A DNA stretch of 64,000 nucleotides, taken from JAWKZG01 sp041396125 (lineage in GTDB: Bacteria; Pseudomonadota; Gammaproteobacteria; Competibacterales; Competibacteraceae). The notes under the pieces were generated by a model, which saw nothing but the letters and a program-made list of their open reading frames with translations, was not told the origin of the DNA and ran no database searches. The position numbers and the translations under genes were made by a program. The stretch spans positions 1-64,000 of the forward strand of contig JAWKZG010000005.1 of NCBI GenBank assembly GCA_041396125.1. The letters run 5' to 3'. Below are positions 8,657-17,577 of this stretch, in pieces (position 1 is the stretch's first letter; every line of letters starts with the position of its first letter).

Positions 8657-9076
8657 ATGGCTGAATCAAGCAATAATGCGACAGACTATACCGAGCAGCT
8701 CGAAACCGGTGCTGATACCCATTCATCTGTTGCAAACGCAGATTCTGCGGTACCGCAGCAAGCGCCGATCAGCGATCTGGAAGCTGAAATTATCGCTGCA
8801 ATCAAAACTGTCTACGACCCGGAAATTCCGGTTGATATCTACGAGCTGGGATTGATCTACCAGTTGGATGTCAATGAAGACACCGGCGAGGTTGACGTCG
8901 CTATGACCCTGACCGCGCCGGGTTGCCCGGTGGCCGGCTCGATGCCGGGCTGGGTACAGGAGGCGGTCGAGAGCGTACCGGGTGTTAAAGAGGCTCGGGT
9001 CGATTTGGTCTGGGAGCCGCCCTGGCACCCGGATCTGATGTCCATGCGCGCTAAACTGGAATTGAATATGTTCTGA
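8657..9076 (+). CDS. sufT: SufT-like DUF59/MIP18 Fe-S assembly protein
   Basis: A 139-residue protein whose last 100 residues are a DUF59 (MIP18) domain: YDPEIPVDIYELGLIYQL, TLTAPGCPVAGSMPGWV with its conserved cysteine, and EPPWHPDLMS. The N-terminal 40 residues are acidic, low in complexity and probably disordered. SufT proteins act in maturation of Fe-S proteins. The ATG at 8657 was chosen because AGAGGAG lies about 8 bases upstream; an in-frame ATG at 8639 overlaps that ribosome site. It is the last gene of the SUF operon and is followed by a terminator. Confidence 0.9.
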   Translation: MAESSNNATDYTEQLETGADTHSSVANADSAVPQQAPISDLEAEIIAAIKTVYDPEIPVDIYELGLIYQLDVNEDTGEVDVAMTLTAPGCPVAGSMPGWVQEAVESVPGVKEARVDLVWEPPWHPDLMSMRAKLELNMF

Positions 9077-9127
9077 TTTGGTATTGCGACGCAGTAACTT
9101 TGCCAGAAACGACAGGCGTATAGGTTG

Positions 9128-9157
9128 TTGCGACGCACAAATCAATTCGCTTATGAT
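9128..9157 (+). promoter_or_regulatory. predicted serC promoter
   Basis: TTGCGA (9128-9133), an 18-base spacer and TATGAT (9152-9157). The predicted start is near 9164, exactly where the SUF terminator hairpin begins, so promoter and terminator overlap. Predicted by pattern only. Confidence 0.45.
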
Positions 9158-9161
9158 ACGC

Positions 9162-9198
9162 GCCCACTCTGCTGTAGTTGAGCAAAGTGGGCTTTTTT
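9162..9198 (+). terminator. intrinsic terminator of the SUF operon
   Basis: GCCCACTCTGCT (9162-9173) pairs with AGCAAAGTGGGC (9181-9192) with one mismatch around a 7-base loop, followed by six T. It lies between sufT and serC. Confidence 0.85.
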
Positions 9199-9238
9199 GT
9201 GGCCTTTTACAGTGCGTAGTATGGCAGAGGGAGCATTC

Positions 9239-10318
9239 ATGACTCGACCGTATAATTTTAGTGCCGGCCCCGCAGTATTGCCGGAAGCGGTATTACAGCG
9301 TGCCCGTGAAGAAATGCTGGACTGGCAGGGCAGTGGCATGTCTGTCATGGAAATGAGCCATCGCGGCAAGGAATTCATGTCGATTGCGGCGCTGGCTGAA
9401 GCGGATCTGCGCAATCTGCTGTCAATCCCGGATAACTATAAGGTATTGTTTCTGCAGGGTGGTGCCAGCACGCAGTTCGCGATGGTACCCTTGAATTTAC
9501 TGCACAGCAAAAAAACCGCTGACTACGTTAATACCGGGGCATGGTCGAAGAAAGCGATCCAGGAAGCCCGCCGCTTCTGTCAGGTGAATGTTGCAGCCAG
9601 CAGCGAAGCACAGCGCTTCACTTGCGTACCGCCGCGTGCTGAATGGCACTGTCAGGCCGATGCTGCGTATCTGCATTACACCCACAATGAAACCATCGGC
9701 GGGGTAGAGTTCAGTGATATCCCCGAGTCTGCTGTACCGCTGGTCAGCGATATGTCCTCGACGCTGCTGTCACGACCGCTACCGGTCGAGCGGTTTAGCT
9801 TGATCTATGCCGGTGCACAGAAAAACATCGGCTCAGCCGGGTTGACAATCGTGATCGTGCGCGAGGATTTAATCGGCCAGGCTTTGCCCGGTACCCCTTC
9901 GATGCTGGATTACAAAGTACACGCAGATTCCGGATCCATGAGCAATACGCCGCCCACTTATGCCTGGTACATGGCCGGGCTGGTGTTTCAATGGATTCAG
10001 GAGCTCGGCGGGCTGGAAGCCATGGCCCAGCGCAATCAGGCCAAGGCGGAACTGCTGTACGGGTTTATCGATCAGTCGGGGTTTTACAGTAATCCGGTCG
10101 AGCCGGGCAGTCGCTCCTGGATGAACGTGCCGTTCACGCTGGCGGACAGTAAACTGGATGACACGTTTCTGGCTGAAGCCAAACAGGCGGGTCTCCTGTC
10201 TCTGAAAGGGCATCGCTCGGTCGGTGGCATGCGAGCCAGTATTTATAATGCCATGCCAATTGAGGGCGTACAGGCCCTGATTGATTTTATGGCTGATTTT
10301 CAGCGGCGCTACGGCTAG
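9239..10318 (+). CDS. serC: phosphoserine aminotransferase
   Basis: A 359-residue class V aminotransferase that makes phosphoserine from phosphohydroxypyruvate and glutamate, and serves pyridoxal phosphate synthesis. The N terminus RPYNFSAGPAVLPE, the PLP lysine in YAGAQKNIGSAG and the C-terminal GHRSVGGMRASIYNAMP are diagnostic. The start at 9239 has AGAGGGAG just upstream; longer frames begin inside the terminator. It is 12 bases from serA, giving a two-gene serine operon. Confidence 0.97.
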   Translation: MTRPYNFSAGPAVLPEAVLQRAREEMLDWQGSGMSVMEMSHRGKEFMSIAALAEADLRNLLSIPDNYKVLFLQGGASTQFAMVPLNLLHSKKTADYVNTGAWSKKAIQEARRFCQVNVAASSEAQRFTCVPPRAEWHCQADAAYLHYTHNETIGGVEFSDIPESAVPLVSDMSSTLLSRPLPVERFSLIYAGAQKNIGSAGLTIVIVREDLIGQALPGTPSMLDYKVHADSGSMSNTPPTYAWYMAGLVFQWIQELGGLEAMAQRNQAKAELLYGFIDQSGFYSNPVEPGSRSWMNVPFTLADSKLDDTFLAEAKQAGLLSLKGHRSVGGMRASIYNAMPIEGVQALIDFMADFQRRYG

Positions 10319-10330
10319 GCGGAATACTTT

Positions 10331-11497
10331 ATGTATAAGGTTTTAATGCTGAATAATATCCAGGCTGCAGGCCTGGAACGGCTGCCGCGTGATCGCTTCC
10401 AGCTGGTGACCGAGAGCCAGCAGCCGGACGCTTTACTGCTGCGTTCTTATACTCTGCATGACTGGTCGATTCCGGCGTCACTGCTGGCCGTCGGACGGGC
10501 CGGTGCGGGGGTGAATAATATCCCGCTGACCGAAATGAGCAAACGGGGTATTGCCGTTTTCAATGCGCCTGGTGCCAATGCCAATGCTGTCAAGGAACTG
10601 GTTCTGGCCGGTATGCTGCTGGCAGCGCGCAATCTTTATCCGGCACTGAATTACGTGCGCGAGCTCAAAGGTAGCGAAAGCGAATTGAATGAACAGGTCG
10701 AAGCCGGCAAGAAACGCTTTACCGGGTTTGAACTGCCAGGCCGGACCCTGGGCGTTATCGGACTCGGCAATGTCGGGGTTCGTGTGGCTAACGCTGCCGA
10801 AGCACTTGGCCTGCGGGTTATCGGCTATGACCCCAATATTACGGTAGGCAATGCCTGGCAATTATCCGCCAAGGTCAAGCAGATCATGAGTGTTTCCGAT
10901 TTGCTGGCGCAGGCCGATTTCGTGACTTTGCACGTGCCGATGCTGGATGATACGCGCCATTTGATCAATGCCGAACGTCTGCGCAAAGCCAAGCCGGGAC
11001 TAACCCTGCTGAATTTTGCACGGGCCGGTGTGGTGGATGAACAGGCTGTACGGGACGCATTGGTGGAGCAGCGCCTGCATGCATATGTGTGTGATTTTCC
11101 CAGCGTGATCTTGCAGGGCCATCCGAACGTTATTGCACTGCCACATCTGGGGGCCTCCACGCAGGAAGCAGAGGAGAACTGCGCCATTATGGTGGCGGAG
11201 CAGATTCGCGATTATCTGGAACACGGTACTGTGCGTAACTCGGTCAACTTCCCCAGTATGGAAATACCGCGGACTCAGAATACCTGTCGGTTGTTAATCG
11301 TCAATGCCAATATTCCACATATGATCGAGCGTATTTCAACTGCAATTGCGCGCCTGGACATCAATATCCTGGATATGCTGAACCGCTCACGCGGAGATAT
11401 CGCCTGTACCCTGATTGATGTGACCTGCCCGCTACCGCCTACGGTAGTGGACGAAATTTCCCGCATCGAAGGGGTGTTGCGGGTTCGTTTGCTGTAA
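10331..11497 (+). CDS. serA: D-3-phosphoglycerate dehydrogenase
   Basis: A 388-residue 2-hydroxyacid dehydrogenase, first enzyme of serine synthesis. The NAD-binding motif is VIGLGNVGVRVAN (about residues 140-153), the catalytic arginine lies in NFARAGVVDE and the catalytic histidine in ALPHLGAST. A C-terminal ACT domain (about 315-388) may bind serine for feedback control. It follows serC after 12 bases. Confidence 0.92.
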   Translation: MYKVLMLNNIQAAGLERLPRDRFQLVTESQQPDALLLRSYTLHDWSIPASLLAVGRAGAGVNNIPLTEMSKRGIAVFNAPGANANAVKELVLAGMLLAARNLYPALNYVRELKGSESELNEQVEAGKKRFTGFELPGRTLGVIGLGNVGVRVANAAEALGLRVIGYDPNITVGNAWQLSAKVKQIMSVSDLLAQADFVTLHVPMLDDTRHLINAERLRKAKPGLTLLNFARAGVVDEQAVRDALVEQRLHAYVCDFPSVILQGHPNVIALPHLGASTQEAEENCAIMVAEQIRDYLEHGTVRNSVNFPSMEIPRTQNTCRLLIVNANIPHMIERISTAIARLDINILDMLNRSRGDIACTLIDVTCPLPPTVVDEISRIEGVLRVRLL

Positions 11498-11508
11498 CCC
11501 CAGATGTG

Positions 11509-12609
11509 CTAAATCGGGTTGCCGGTGACGGGCTTGGCCGCAAATTTACTAACAGGCACCAGATACTGGCAAAGCTGACTGAACAGGCTTTCTGCTGTGC
11601 TGTTTATGATTGCTGGCGGCTCATTGTGCCAGAACAATTTGGGTTCGGCAGCCTGTGTGATATAGCCCAGAGCCAGGCAAGCGTTAATAAACGGTTGCAG
11701 AATATTGAGTGAGGTATGGGTGGCTGTGGCCAGTTGTCGCGGTGTTTTACTGCTGCGTGACAGATAGGTTGCCGCTGCGATATGTGCCGGCAGGTGGGGC
11801 AGGGACTGAAAGTCCGGCCAGGCTTCCAGCATGAGCGGCGTGTCGCTTGGGCAGACAGGTTCGGCGCTTAGATTATTAAAAGCGCCAGACATAATGACAG
11901 TCCATACCGGACTGCTGAGGTCACTGCTGGTCAGATTTTCAATATGTTGCTGTTTCTGATCGGGTGTTAACACCTGAATTGAATAATCTGTGCAGGGTTG
12001 TTGCAATAAAATTAACAGATCAGCATAACCGAGCGCACCATAGCAGGTGTGATGGGCGCAATCCAATACTACCCGAACCGCATTGTTTTCGACCAATATG
12101 GGTTGCTTGTAATGCTGCAGCAGGACATCAATAAGGCGTGCCCGGTCAGCGCTTGATTTTTGTGTAGAAAAATTGACGGCATTATTCGGTGTATGTGTCG
12201 GAAAATTGACGTTATCAAACAGAATTTTGACCCCGGATCTCGCATCCCGATCCGCCATCGCTCTGGATGAATTATTAGCGGAGTATTGCCCCGAACGCTG
12301 ATAGAGTGATTCCAGCAGATTTCGCAGTTTATCCGCCTGCATCGGACGTGGCAGGACATAATCCGCGTGATAGCGCTGGAGGTGCTGGGTATAGGCGATC
12401 AGGATTGGGGGCTTGGGGCTTTCCTGTAGCAGGTTCCATTCTGCGCGACCCTGCTTGCTGTCCAGGTTGATGATAACAGCCGCACAGTGTGCAGTGTCAG
12501 AGCTGTAATACCAGGTGCTTTGCTTACTACCCCAGGCAAGCATTGTTTTCAATAGTAAATCATCGCTGGCGGGCAGATATCGTGAGCCGATATACAATTG
12601 TGCGGACAT
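11509..12609 (-). CDS. uncharacterised protein with receiver-like N terminus and winged-helix-like C terminus
   Basis: I do not recognise this 366-residue protein. Residues about 40-110 look like a degenerate response-regulator receiver: a hydrophobic strand CAAVIINLDS, a second strand PPILIAYT and a YVLPRPMQADKL segment where the receiver lysine-proline would be, but no clear phospho-acceptor aspartate. The last 100 residues (PHLPAHIAAATYLSRSS, then a predicted helix-turn-helix and FINACLALGYI) resemble a winged helix. The middle is unassigned. Start at 12609 has AAGGAA 6-7 bases upstream; five codons earlier is another ATG. It converges with serA and stands alone on its strand. Domain readings are by eye only. 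Confidence 0.7.
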   Translation of the reverse strand: MSAQLYIGSRYLPASDDLLLKTMLAWGSKQSTWYYSSDTAHCAAVIINLDSKQGRAEWNLLQESPKPPILIAYTQHLQRYHADYVLPRPMQADKLRNLLESLYQRSGQYSANNSSRAMADRDARSGVKILFDNVNFPTHTPNNAVNFSTQKSSADRARLIDVLLQHYKQPILVENNAVRVVLDCAHHTCYGALGYADLLILLQQPCTDYSIQVLTPDQKQQHIENLTSSDLSSPVWTVIMSGAFNNLSAEPVCPSDTPLMLEAWPDFQSLPHLPAHIAAATYLSRSSKTPRQLATATHTSLNILQPFINACLALGYITQAAEPKLFWHNEPPAIINSTAESLFSQLCQYLVPVSKFAAKPVTGNPI

Positions 12610-12962
12610 GAGACATTCCTTCAAAGTTAAGTTCTCATCGAATTGGCTTTTAATTGGCTAGTGCATCAAAGCGCTGTCGGTCTTGAATATGCCTAACAAC
12701 CCCTTGTGAGTGCCTTGTCCTGAATCTGCCATACAGTTTTCAGTACACTGATGAGCCCGGTTATCAGCGGGCCTGTAAAGCATTATCGGCACATAAAGTC
12801 AAAATTTAGACGAAAGTGACAATTTTTTTTATAAAAATAGAAAAATAAAATAAAAATAAATAATTTGATAGTTTTTTGCTATTTAATGTTTTTACTTTTT
12901 CCTGCTCCAAAAGAACAACCGTGCAGGGTTAATCAAGCGAATTTGAGTAGAGCACTGATAAT
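12610..12962. other. 353-bp intergenic region with an extremely AT-rich tract
   Basis: No gene was found. Between 12821 and 12900 only 7 of 80 bases are G or C, far below the surrounding coding DNA, with A and T runs of up to eight. It lies between two divergent starts and could hold promoters, an UP element or a nucleoid-protein site. A possible hairpin-like GCCCGGTTATCAGCGGGC stretch lies near 12754. Confidence 0.5.
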
Positions 12963-15638
12963 ATGAGCACGCGAAATTTAAAGTATCTTTTTAAACCGGC
13001 CTCAATCGCGGTGATTGGTGCGTCTAACCGGGCCGGATCGGTAGGGGCGCTGGTCATGCGCAATCTCCTGCACGGCGGATTCCAGGGACCAATCATGCCG
13101 GTCAATCCCAACTACCAGGCCGTCGCGGGTATCTGGGCCTATCCTGAAGTAGCGGCCTTGCCGATGGTGCCGGAACTTGCGGTGATCTGTACCTCTGCCG
13201 CCACCGTACCGGCTCTGATTGAAGAGCTGGGGCAATGGGGCACACGCGCAGCTATCGTGATTTCAGCTGATTTAAAGCAGTCTGGAGATGAGCAGGGCAA
13301 TACCTTGCAAACGCTGATGCTGGAGCGCGCTCGCGCCCATAATATGCGCGTGCTGGGGCCAAACTGTCTGGGGTTGCTGGTGCCGGGGATTGGTCTCAAT
13401 GCCAGCTTCATGCACCGTTCGGCAGAACCGGGCCGGATTGCTTTTGTCTCGCAGTCGGGTGCACTTTGTACGGCGGTGCTGGACTGGGCGCGGGCGCATA
13501 ACATCGGGTTCTCGCATTTCATCTCGCTGGGCAGCGGTGCCGATGTGGATTTCGGCGATGTGCTGGATTATCTGGGCAGCGATCCGCAGACAAATTCAAT
13601 TCTGCTGTATATCGAAACTATCCAGGCCCGGCGCAATTTTATGTCGGCAGGCCGGGCCGCAGCCCGCAACAAACCGGTTATCGTGATCAAAGCTGGTCGC
13701 TTTAACGAAGGAGCCAAAGCGGTAGCCTCGCATACCGGGGCGCTGGCCGGTGCTGACCATGTTTACGATGCGGCTTTCCGGCGTGCCGGCATGCTGCGCG
13801 TATACGATATTGACGACCTGTTCGGGGCGGTAGAAACACTGGCGCGGGCGCGGCCTCAGCAGGGGGATCGGCTGGCTATTCTGACCAACGGCGGCGGGGT
13901 CGGTGTGATGGCGGTGGATACCTTGATTGAGGGCGGCGGCAAACTGGCCGAACTGAGGCCCGCCACGCTGCAGGCACTCAATACAGTAATGCCGCCGAGC
14001 TGGTCGGGCTGCAATCCGGTGGATATCGCCGGTGATGCGGACGACAAGCGTTATGCTCAGGCCCTGACCGTTCTTCTGCAGGCATCCGAGGTGGATGCGG
14101 TGCTGGTGATGCACGCGCCTACAGCCACGGCGGACAGTCTGGCTGTGGCGAAGGCTGTGATAACCTGCAGTCGGGCGTCGCGGCGGAATGTTCTGAGCAA
14201 CTGGATCGGCCAGGAAGTGGCTGCAGCCGGGCGACAGATGTTGGCCGAGGCTGGTATACCGAGCTACGAAACACCCAGCCAGGCGATCGAAGGCTTTCTG
14301 CAGATGGTGCGCTATCGGACCAATCGGGATTTGCTGATGCAAACGCCACCGTCAGCGCCCAGCGAATTCACCCCGGCACTGGACAGCGCCCGCTGCGTGA
14401 TCGAAAACGCTCTGGCCGAGGGGCGCAGCGTACTGAGTGAACCGGAAGCGAAAACCGTCCTGGCGGCGTATGGCATGCCGGTAGTGGAAACCCATATGGT
14501 CACTACGCCTGACTCTGCGGCACGGGTTGCTGCGCAAATGGGTTATCCGGTCGCGCTGAAAGTTCTATCACCGGAGATCAGCCATAAATCCGATGTGGGT
14601 GGTGTGGAGTTGTTTTTGGACTCGGATGAGGCGGTGCGCACTGCTGCCGAAACCATGCGGCAGAATCTTGCCCGGATCAAACCCGAGGCGCGGGTGGACG
14701 GCTTTACGGTACAGCGCATGGTGGTACGGCCAGGTGCCCATGAGCTGATTATCGGAGCAACCACCGATCCGATTTTCGGACCGGTGATTTTATTCGGCCA
14801 AGGCGGTACCGCGGTAGAGGTGATCGGTGACCGGGCTGTTGCGCTACCACCGTTGAACATGAATCTGGCCCGTGAGTTGATCGGGCGTACTCGTATTGTG
14901 CGTCTGCTGCAGGGTTATCGCGATCGTCCCGGCGTTGCCATGGATGCTCTGTGTCTGGCTTTGCTGCAGGTCTCGCAACTGCTGGTGGATATACCGGAAG
15001 TGGTCGAGCTTGATATCAATCCGCTACTCAGCGATGAAAACGGCGTCCTGGTGCTGGATGCACATATCCGGCTGGAAGCTGCCAGTCGGGCCAGTTTGCA
15101 GCGGTTGGCTATCCGACCCTACCCGAAAGAACTGGAAGAGATATTTAGCCTGCGCAATGGTCGTCAAGTCTTGCTGCGACCAATTCGGCCAGAGGACGAG
15201 CCCAAACATTACCAGTTTCTGAGCAAGTTGACGCCGGAAGACATACGGTTTCGGTTCTTCGGTCTGGTGCGTGAGCTGCCGCATTCACAAATGGCGCGTT
15301 TGACCCAGATTGACTATGATCGTGAAATGGCTTTTATTGCTACTGCTACAGACGCTCATGGCGACAGCGAAACGCTGGGGGTGGTGCGGACTTTTACTGA
15401 TCCTAATAATGAGCGGGCCGAATACGCGATTGTTGTGCGTTCGGATATGAAAGGGCAGCGCCTGGGCTGGAAGCTGCTGGACAAAATGATTCATTACTGC
15501 CGGGCCCGTGGCACACGCTATATTGTCGGGCAGATTTTGCTGGAAAACAGGCGTATGCTGGGTATGGTTCAGAAAATGGGCTTTACCCGTCAGGATATCA
15601 CTGCGGATGGGGTCGCCGAGGTTTCTTTGAAGCTCTAG
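12963..15638 (+). CDS. ADP-forming acyl-CoA synthetase fused to GNAT acetyltransferase (Pat/YfiQ type)
   Basis: An 891-residue fusion. Residues about 5-130 are a CoA-binding domain, about 145-460 the ligase domain with the phosphorylatable histidine in ASHTGALAG, about 480-700 an ATP-grasp domain (GYPVALKVLSPEISHKSDVGGV, GQGGTAVEVIGD) and about 720-891 a GNAT acetyltransferase (RNGRQVLLRPIRPED; VRSDMKGQRLGWKLL for acetyl-CoA). This architecture matches Pat, the protein lysine acetyltransferase that controls acetyl-CoA synthetase. The histidine is present here, unlike in some Pat proteins, so ligase activity may also remain. A histone-deacetylase-like gene follows after 165 bases, raising the idea of an acetylation/deacetylation pair. 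Confidence 0.9.
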   Translation: MSTRNLKYLFKPASIAVIGASNRAGSVGALVMRNLLHGGFQGPIMPVNPNYQAVAGIWAYPEVAALPMVPELAVICTSAATVPALIEELGQWGTRAAIVISADLKQSGDEQGNTLQTLMLERARAHNMRVLGPNCLGLLVPGIGLNASFMHRSAEPGRIAFVSQSGALCTAVLDWARAHNIGFSHFISLGSGADVDFGDVLDYLGSDPQTNSILLYIETIQARRNFMSAGRAAARNKPVIVIKAGRFNEGAKAVASHTGALAGADHVYDAAFRRAGMLRVYDIDDLFGAVETLARARPQQGDRLAILTNGGGVGVMAVDTLIEGGGKLAELRPATLQALNTVMPPSWSGCNPVDIAGDADDKRYAQALTVLLQASEVDAVLVMHAPTATADSLAVAKAVITCSRASRRNVLSNWIGQEVAAAGRQMLAEAGIPSYETPSQAIEGFLQMVRYRTNRDLLMQTPPSAPSEFTPALDSARCVIENALAEGRSVLSEPEAKTVLAAYGMPVVETHMVTTPDSAARVAAQMGYPVALKVLSPEISHKSDVGGVELFLDSDEAVRTAAETMRQNLARIKPEARVDGFTVQRMVVRPGAHELIIGATTDPIFGPVILFGQGGTAVEVIGDRAVALPPLNMNLARELIGRTRIVRLLQGYRDRPGVAMDALCLALLQVSQLLVDIPEVVELDINPLLSDENGVLVLDAHIRLEAASRASLQRLAIRPYPKELEEIFSLRNGRQVLLRPIRPEDEPKHYQFLSKLTPEDIRFRFFGLVRELPHSQMARLTQIDYDREMAFIATATDAHGDSETLGVVRTFTDPNNERAEYAIVVRSDMKGQRLGWKLLDKMIHYCRARGTRYIVGQILLENRRMLGMVQKMGFTRQDITADGVAEVSLKL

Positions 15639-15803
15639 CAAAAGGTGCTGGTACAGTGCCTGGGTAGCGTCAAGACAGTGTTTGGCAATCCTCTACGCCG
15701 CTGAATTTTTGATGACCTGATGGCATTATCAAAATGACGCCAAAAGAGTCTGCGCTGCCAGCGTGACTTTTTTGCAATGGACGCTGATTAGGAGGATGTT
15801 GCT

Positions 15804-16727
15804 GTGCGTACTGCGTTTATTACTCATGCAGATTGTCTGCGCCACGAAATGATCGAGGACCATCCTGAGTGTCCGGCCCGACTGAATGCGGTGCAGGATC
15901 AATTGGTACGGTCCGGACTGTTCGATTTCCTGCTGCATTTTGATGCGCCGAAAGCGACAGTGGAACAACTGGCGCGCGCGCACGATATGTTATATGTCGA
16001 TGAGATTCTGGCACAGTCACCAGCCGAGGGGCTGGTACATGTCGATCCGGACACTTTCATGAATCCGTACACCGTGGATGCTGCGTTACGGGCAGCCGGT
16101 GCGGGCATAATGGCCACTGATATGGTGCTGGATGGCAAAGTGGACAATGCGTTTTGCAATGTGCGCCCGCCTGGACATCATGCCGAGCGGCACCAGGCGA
16201 TGGGCTTCTGTTTTTTCAATAATATCGCGGTAGCTGCACAGCATGCGCTGGAAGTGCGTGGTTTGTCGCGGGTCGCTATCATCGATTTTGATGTACACCA
16301 TGGCAATGGCACCGAGAACATCTTCGCGGATAATGACCAGGTTATGCTCTGTTCCAGCTATCAGCATCCGTTTTATCCTTACACCGGCTGCGACAGCATA
16401 CCAGGCCATATTGTCAATATAGCGCTGGGGCGCGGTATTCTCAGCCAGGAGTTCCGGGGCTTTATCACCGATTACTGGCTGCCGGAATTGCGTGCTTTTC
16501 AGCCTCAGATGTTGTTTATTTCAGCAGGGTTTGATGGCCATTATGAGGATGATATGGCGAACTGGAATCTGATCGAATCCGATTACGCCTGGGTGACGAA
16601 GGAGATAATGACTGTGGCGGCCGAATCCGCCTCGGGCCGGATTGTTTCGATGCTGGAAGGTGGCTATGCACTGCATGCACTGGGACGTAGCGCGACAGCA
16701 CATATCAAGGCGTTAATGGCGCTCTGA
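15804..16727 (+). CDS. histone deacetylase family amidohydrolase
   Basis: A 307-residue zinc amidohydrolase of the histone deacetylase/acetoin utilisation superfamily. Seen are the HPECPARL start motif, RPPGHHAER with the paired active-site histidines, DFDVHHGNGTENIF with metal ligands and SAGFDGHYEDDM with the third ligand. Bacterial members deacetylate small acetylated polyamines or proteins. The GTG start is supported by a near-perfect TAGGAGGA 8 bases upstream. Being next to a Pat-like acetyltransferase suggests, but does not show, action on acetyl-lysine. Confidence 0.93.
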   Translation: MRTAFITHADCLRHEMIEDHPECPARLNAVQDQLVRSGLFDFLLHFDAPKATVEQLARAHDMLYVDEILAQSPAEGLVHVDPDTFMNPYTVDAALRAAGAGIMATDMVLDGKVDNAFCNVRPPGHHAERHQAMGFCFFNNIAVAAQHALEVRGLSRVAIIDFDVHHGNGTENIFADNDQVMLCSSYQHPFYPYTGCDSIPGHIVNIALGRGILSQEFRGFITDYWLPELRAFQPQMLFISAGFDGHYEDDMANWNLIESDYAWVTKEIMTVAAESASGRIVSMLEGGYALHALGRSATAHIKALMAL

Positions 16728-16740
16728 TCCGAGCGCCATT
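16715..16740. terminator. perfect 10-bp hairpin between convergent genes
   Basis: AATGGCGCTC and GAGCGCCATT form a perfect 10-bp stem with a 6-base loop that contains the TGA stop of the deacetylase gene. There is no T tract, but its position between convergent genes suggests a bidirectional transcription barrier or mRNA end. Confidence 0.5.
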
Positions 16741-16765
16741 TGCAACAGCCTCTTAAGCGCCGAAC

Positions 16766-17451
16766 CTAGAACTTGAAACCGGCACCGACCATAAATACCC
16801 AGGGATCGATATCAACATCCAGGTTCAACCGGCCTGCATCGGCGGTGTCCAGCGTAGCCTCGGTGTCGATATCGATATACCAGGCGGCTGCATTCAAAAA
16901 CCAGCCGTTATCGAACATTACATCAACGCCAGCCTGTGCTGCCAGCCCCCACGAGTCATCCAGCTTGAGGCTGGTGTGACCCAGCGCGCCTTCCAGGCTG
17001 GAGGTGACGTCCTCGTCGAAGAAGGTTGTATAGTTCAAACCCAGACCGACATAAGGCTGAAACTGCGCCTGCGGCGTGAAATGATATTGCACGCTCACTG
17101 TTGGCGGCAGATGCTTAACCGAACCGATCCGGCCCAGTGCGCCCAGTGCGCCAGCGCCTTGCAAATCATGCTTGAACGGCGTTGCGCCCAGTAATTCGAT
17201 ACCGATCTGATCAGTGACCATATACGCAACCGTAAGACCCAGCGAAACCCCATTGTCGACCTCAACCGGTGAACCCGGTACGGCGATTGCACCGTCGCTG
17301 CTGCGGATAGCGCTGCTGTCATCATTAGGTAATACCCAGGCCGGCCCCAGGCGCACGAGAATATCACCGGCTTCATGGGCTGTGGCTGTCCCGCTGGCCA
17401 TAATACCGTTGCGCAAAGTAAAGGAATGCTCGCCAAATATTTTGCTTTCAT
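16766..17451 (-). CDS. ompW: OmpW-family outer-membrane protein, frameshift in signal peptide
   Basis: The mature part is an OmpW eight-stranded barrel: AGDILVRLGPAWVLP near the N terminus, GLTVAYMVTDQIGIELL, LPPTVSVQYHF, PYVGLGLNYTTFF and the closing PWVFMVGAGFKF with terminal Phe. OmpW proteins are channels for small hydrophobic molecules. The barrel frame alone starts at 17416 without a signal peptide. The frame starting at ATG 17451 encodes a good one (MKAKYLASIPLLCATVL) but runs out of frame. Adding one A on the minus strand near 17401 joins the two as LCATVLMASGTATAHEAGD, with a plausible cleavage site. So the gene is interrupted by a one-base loss or sequencing error. An FNR-type promoter lies upstream. 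Confidence 0.85.
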
Positions 17452-17456
17452 TTTTT

Positions 17457-17511
17457 AAGCCTTTGTTTTTGATTGATAATTGACGCTAATAATTATCGCT
17501 TACAAAGGCTT
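17457..17511. repeat. perfect 10-bp inverted repeat around the ompW promoter
   Basis: AAGCCTTTGT (17457-17466) and ACAAAGGCTT (17502-17511) are perfect inverted copies 35 bases apart. They bracket the predicted -10 box and start site of ompW, so only the inner arm would be transcribed. Role unknown. Confidence 0.7.
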
Positions 17512-17533
17512 TTTCCAGTTTGATTCAGATCAA
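17485..17533 (-). promoter_or_regulatory. ompW promoter with perfect FNR/ANR box
   Basis: TTGAT-N4-ATCAA at 17520-17533 is a perfect match to the FNR/ANR consensus. On the minus strand a -10 hexamer GATAAT lies at 17497-17492, giving a predicted start near 17485. The box centre is then about 41.5 bases upstream, the standard class II activator position. This predicts anaerobic or low-oxygen induction of ompW. Confidence 0.7.
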
Positions 17534-17577
17534 AAAACAGCCGTTTTTCTACACCCAGCGGTGTGTTCCCGTGTGTT

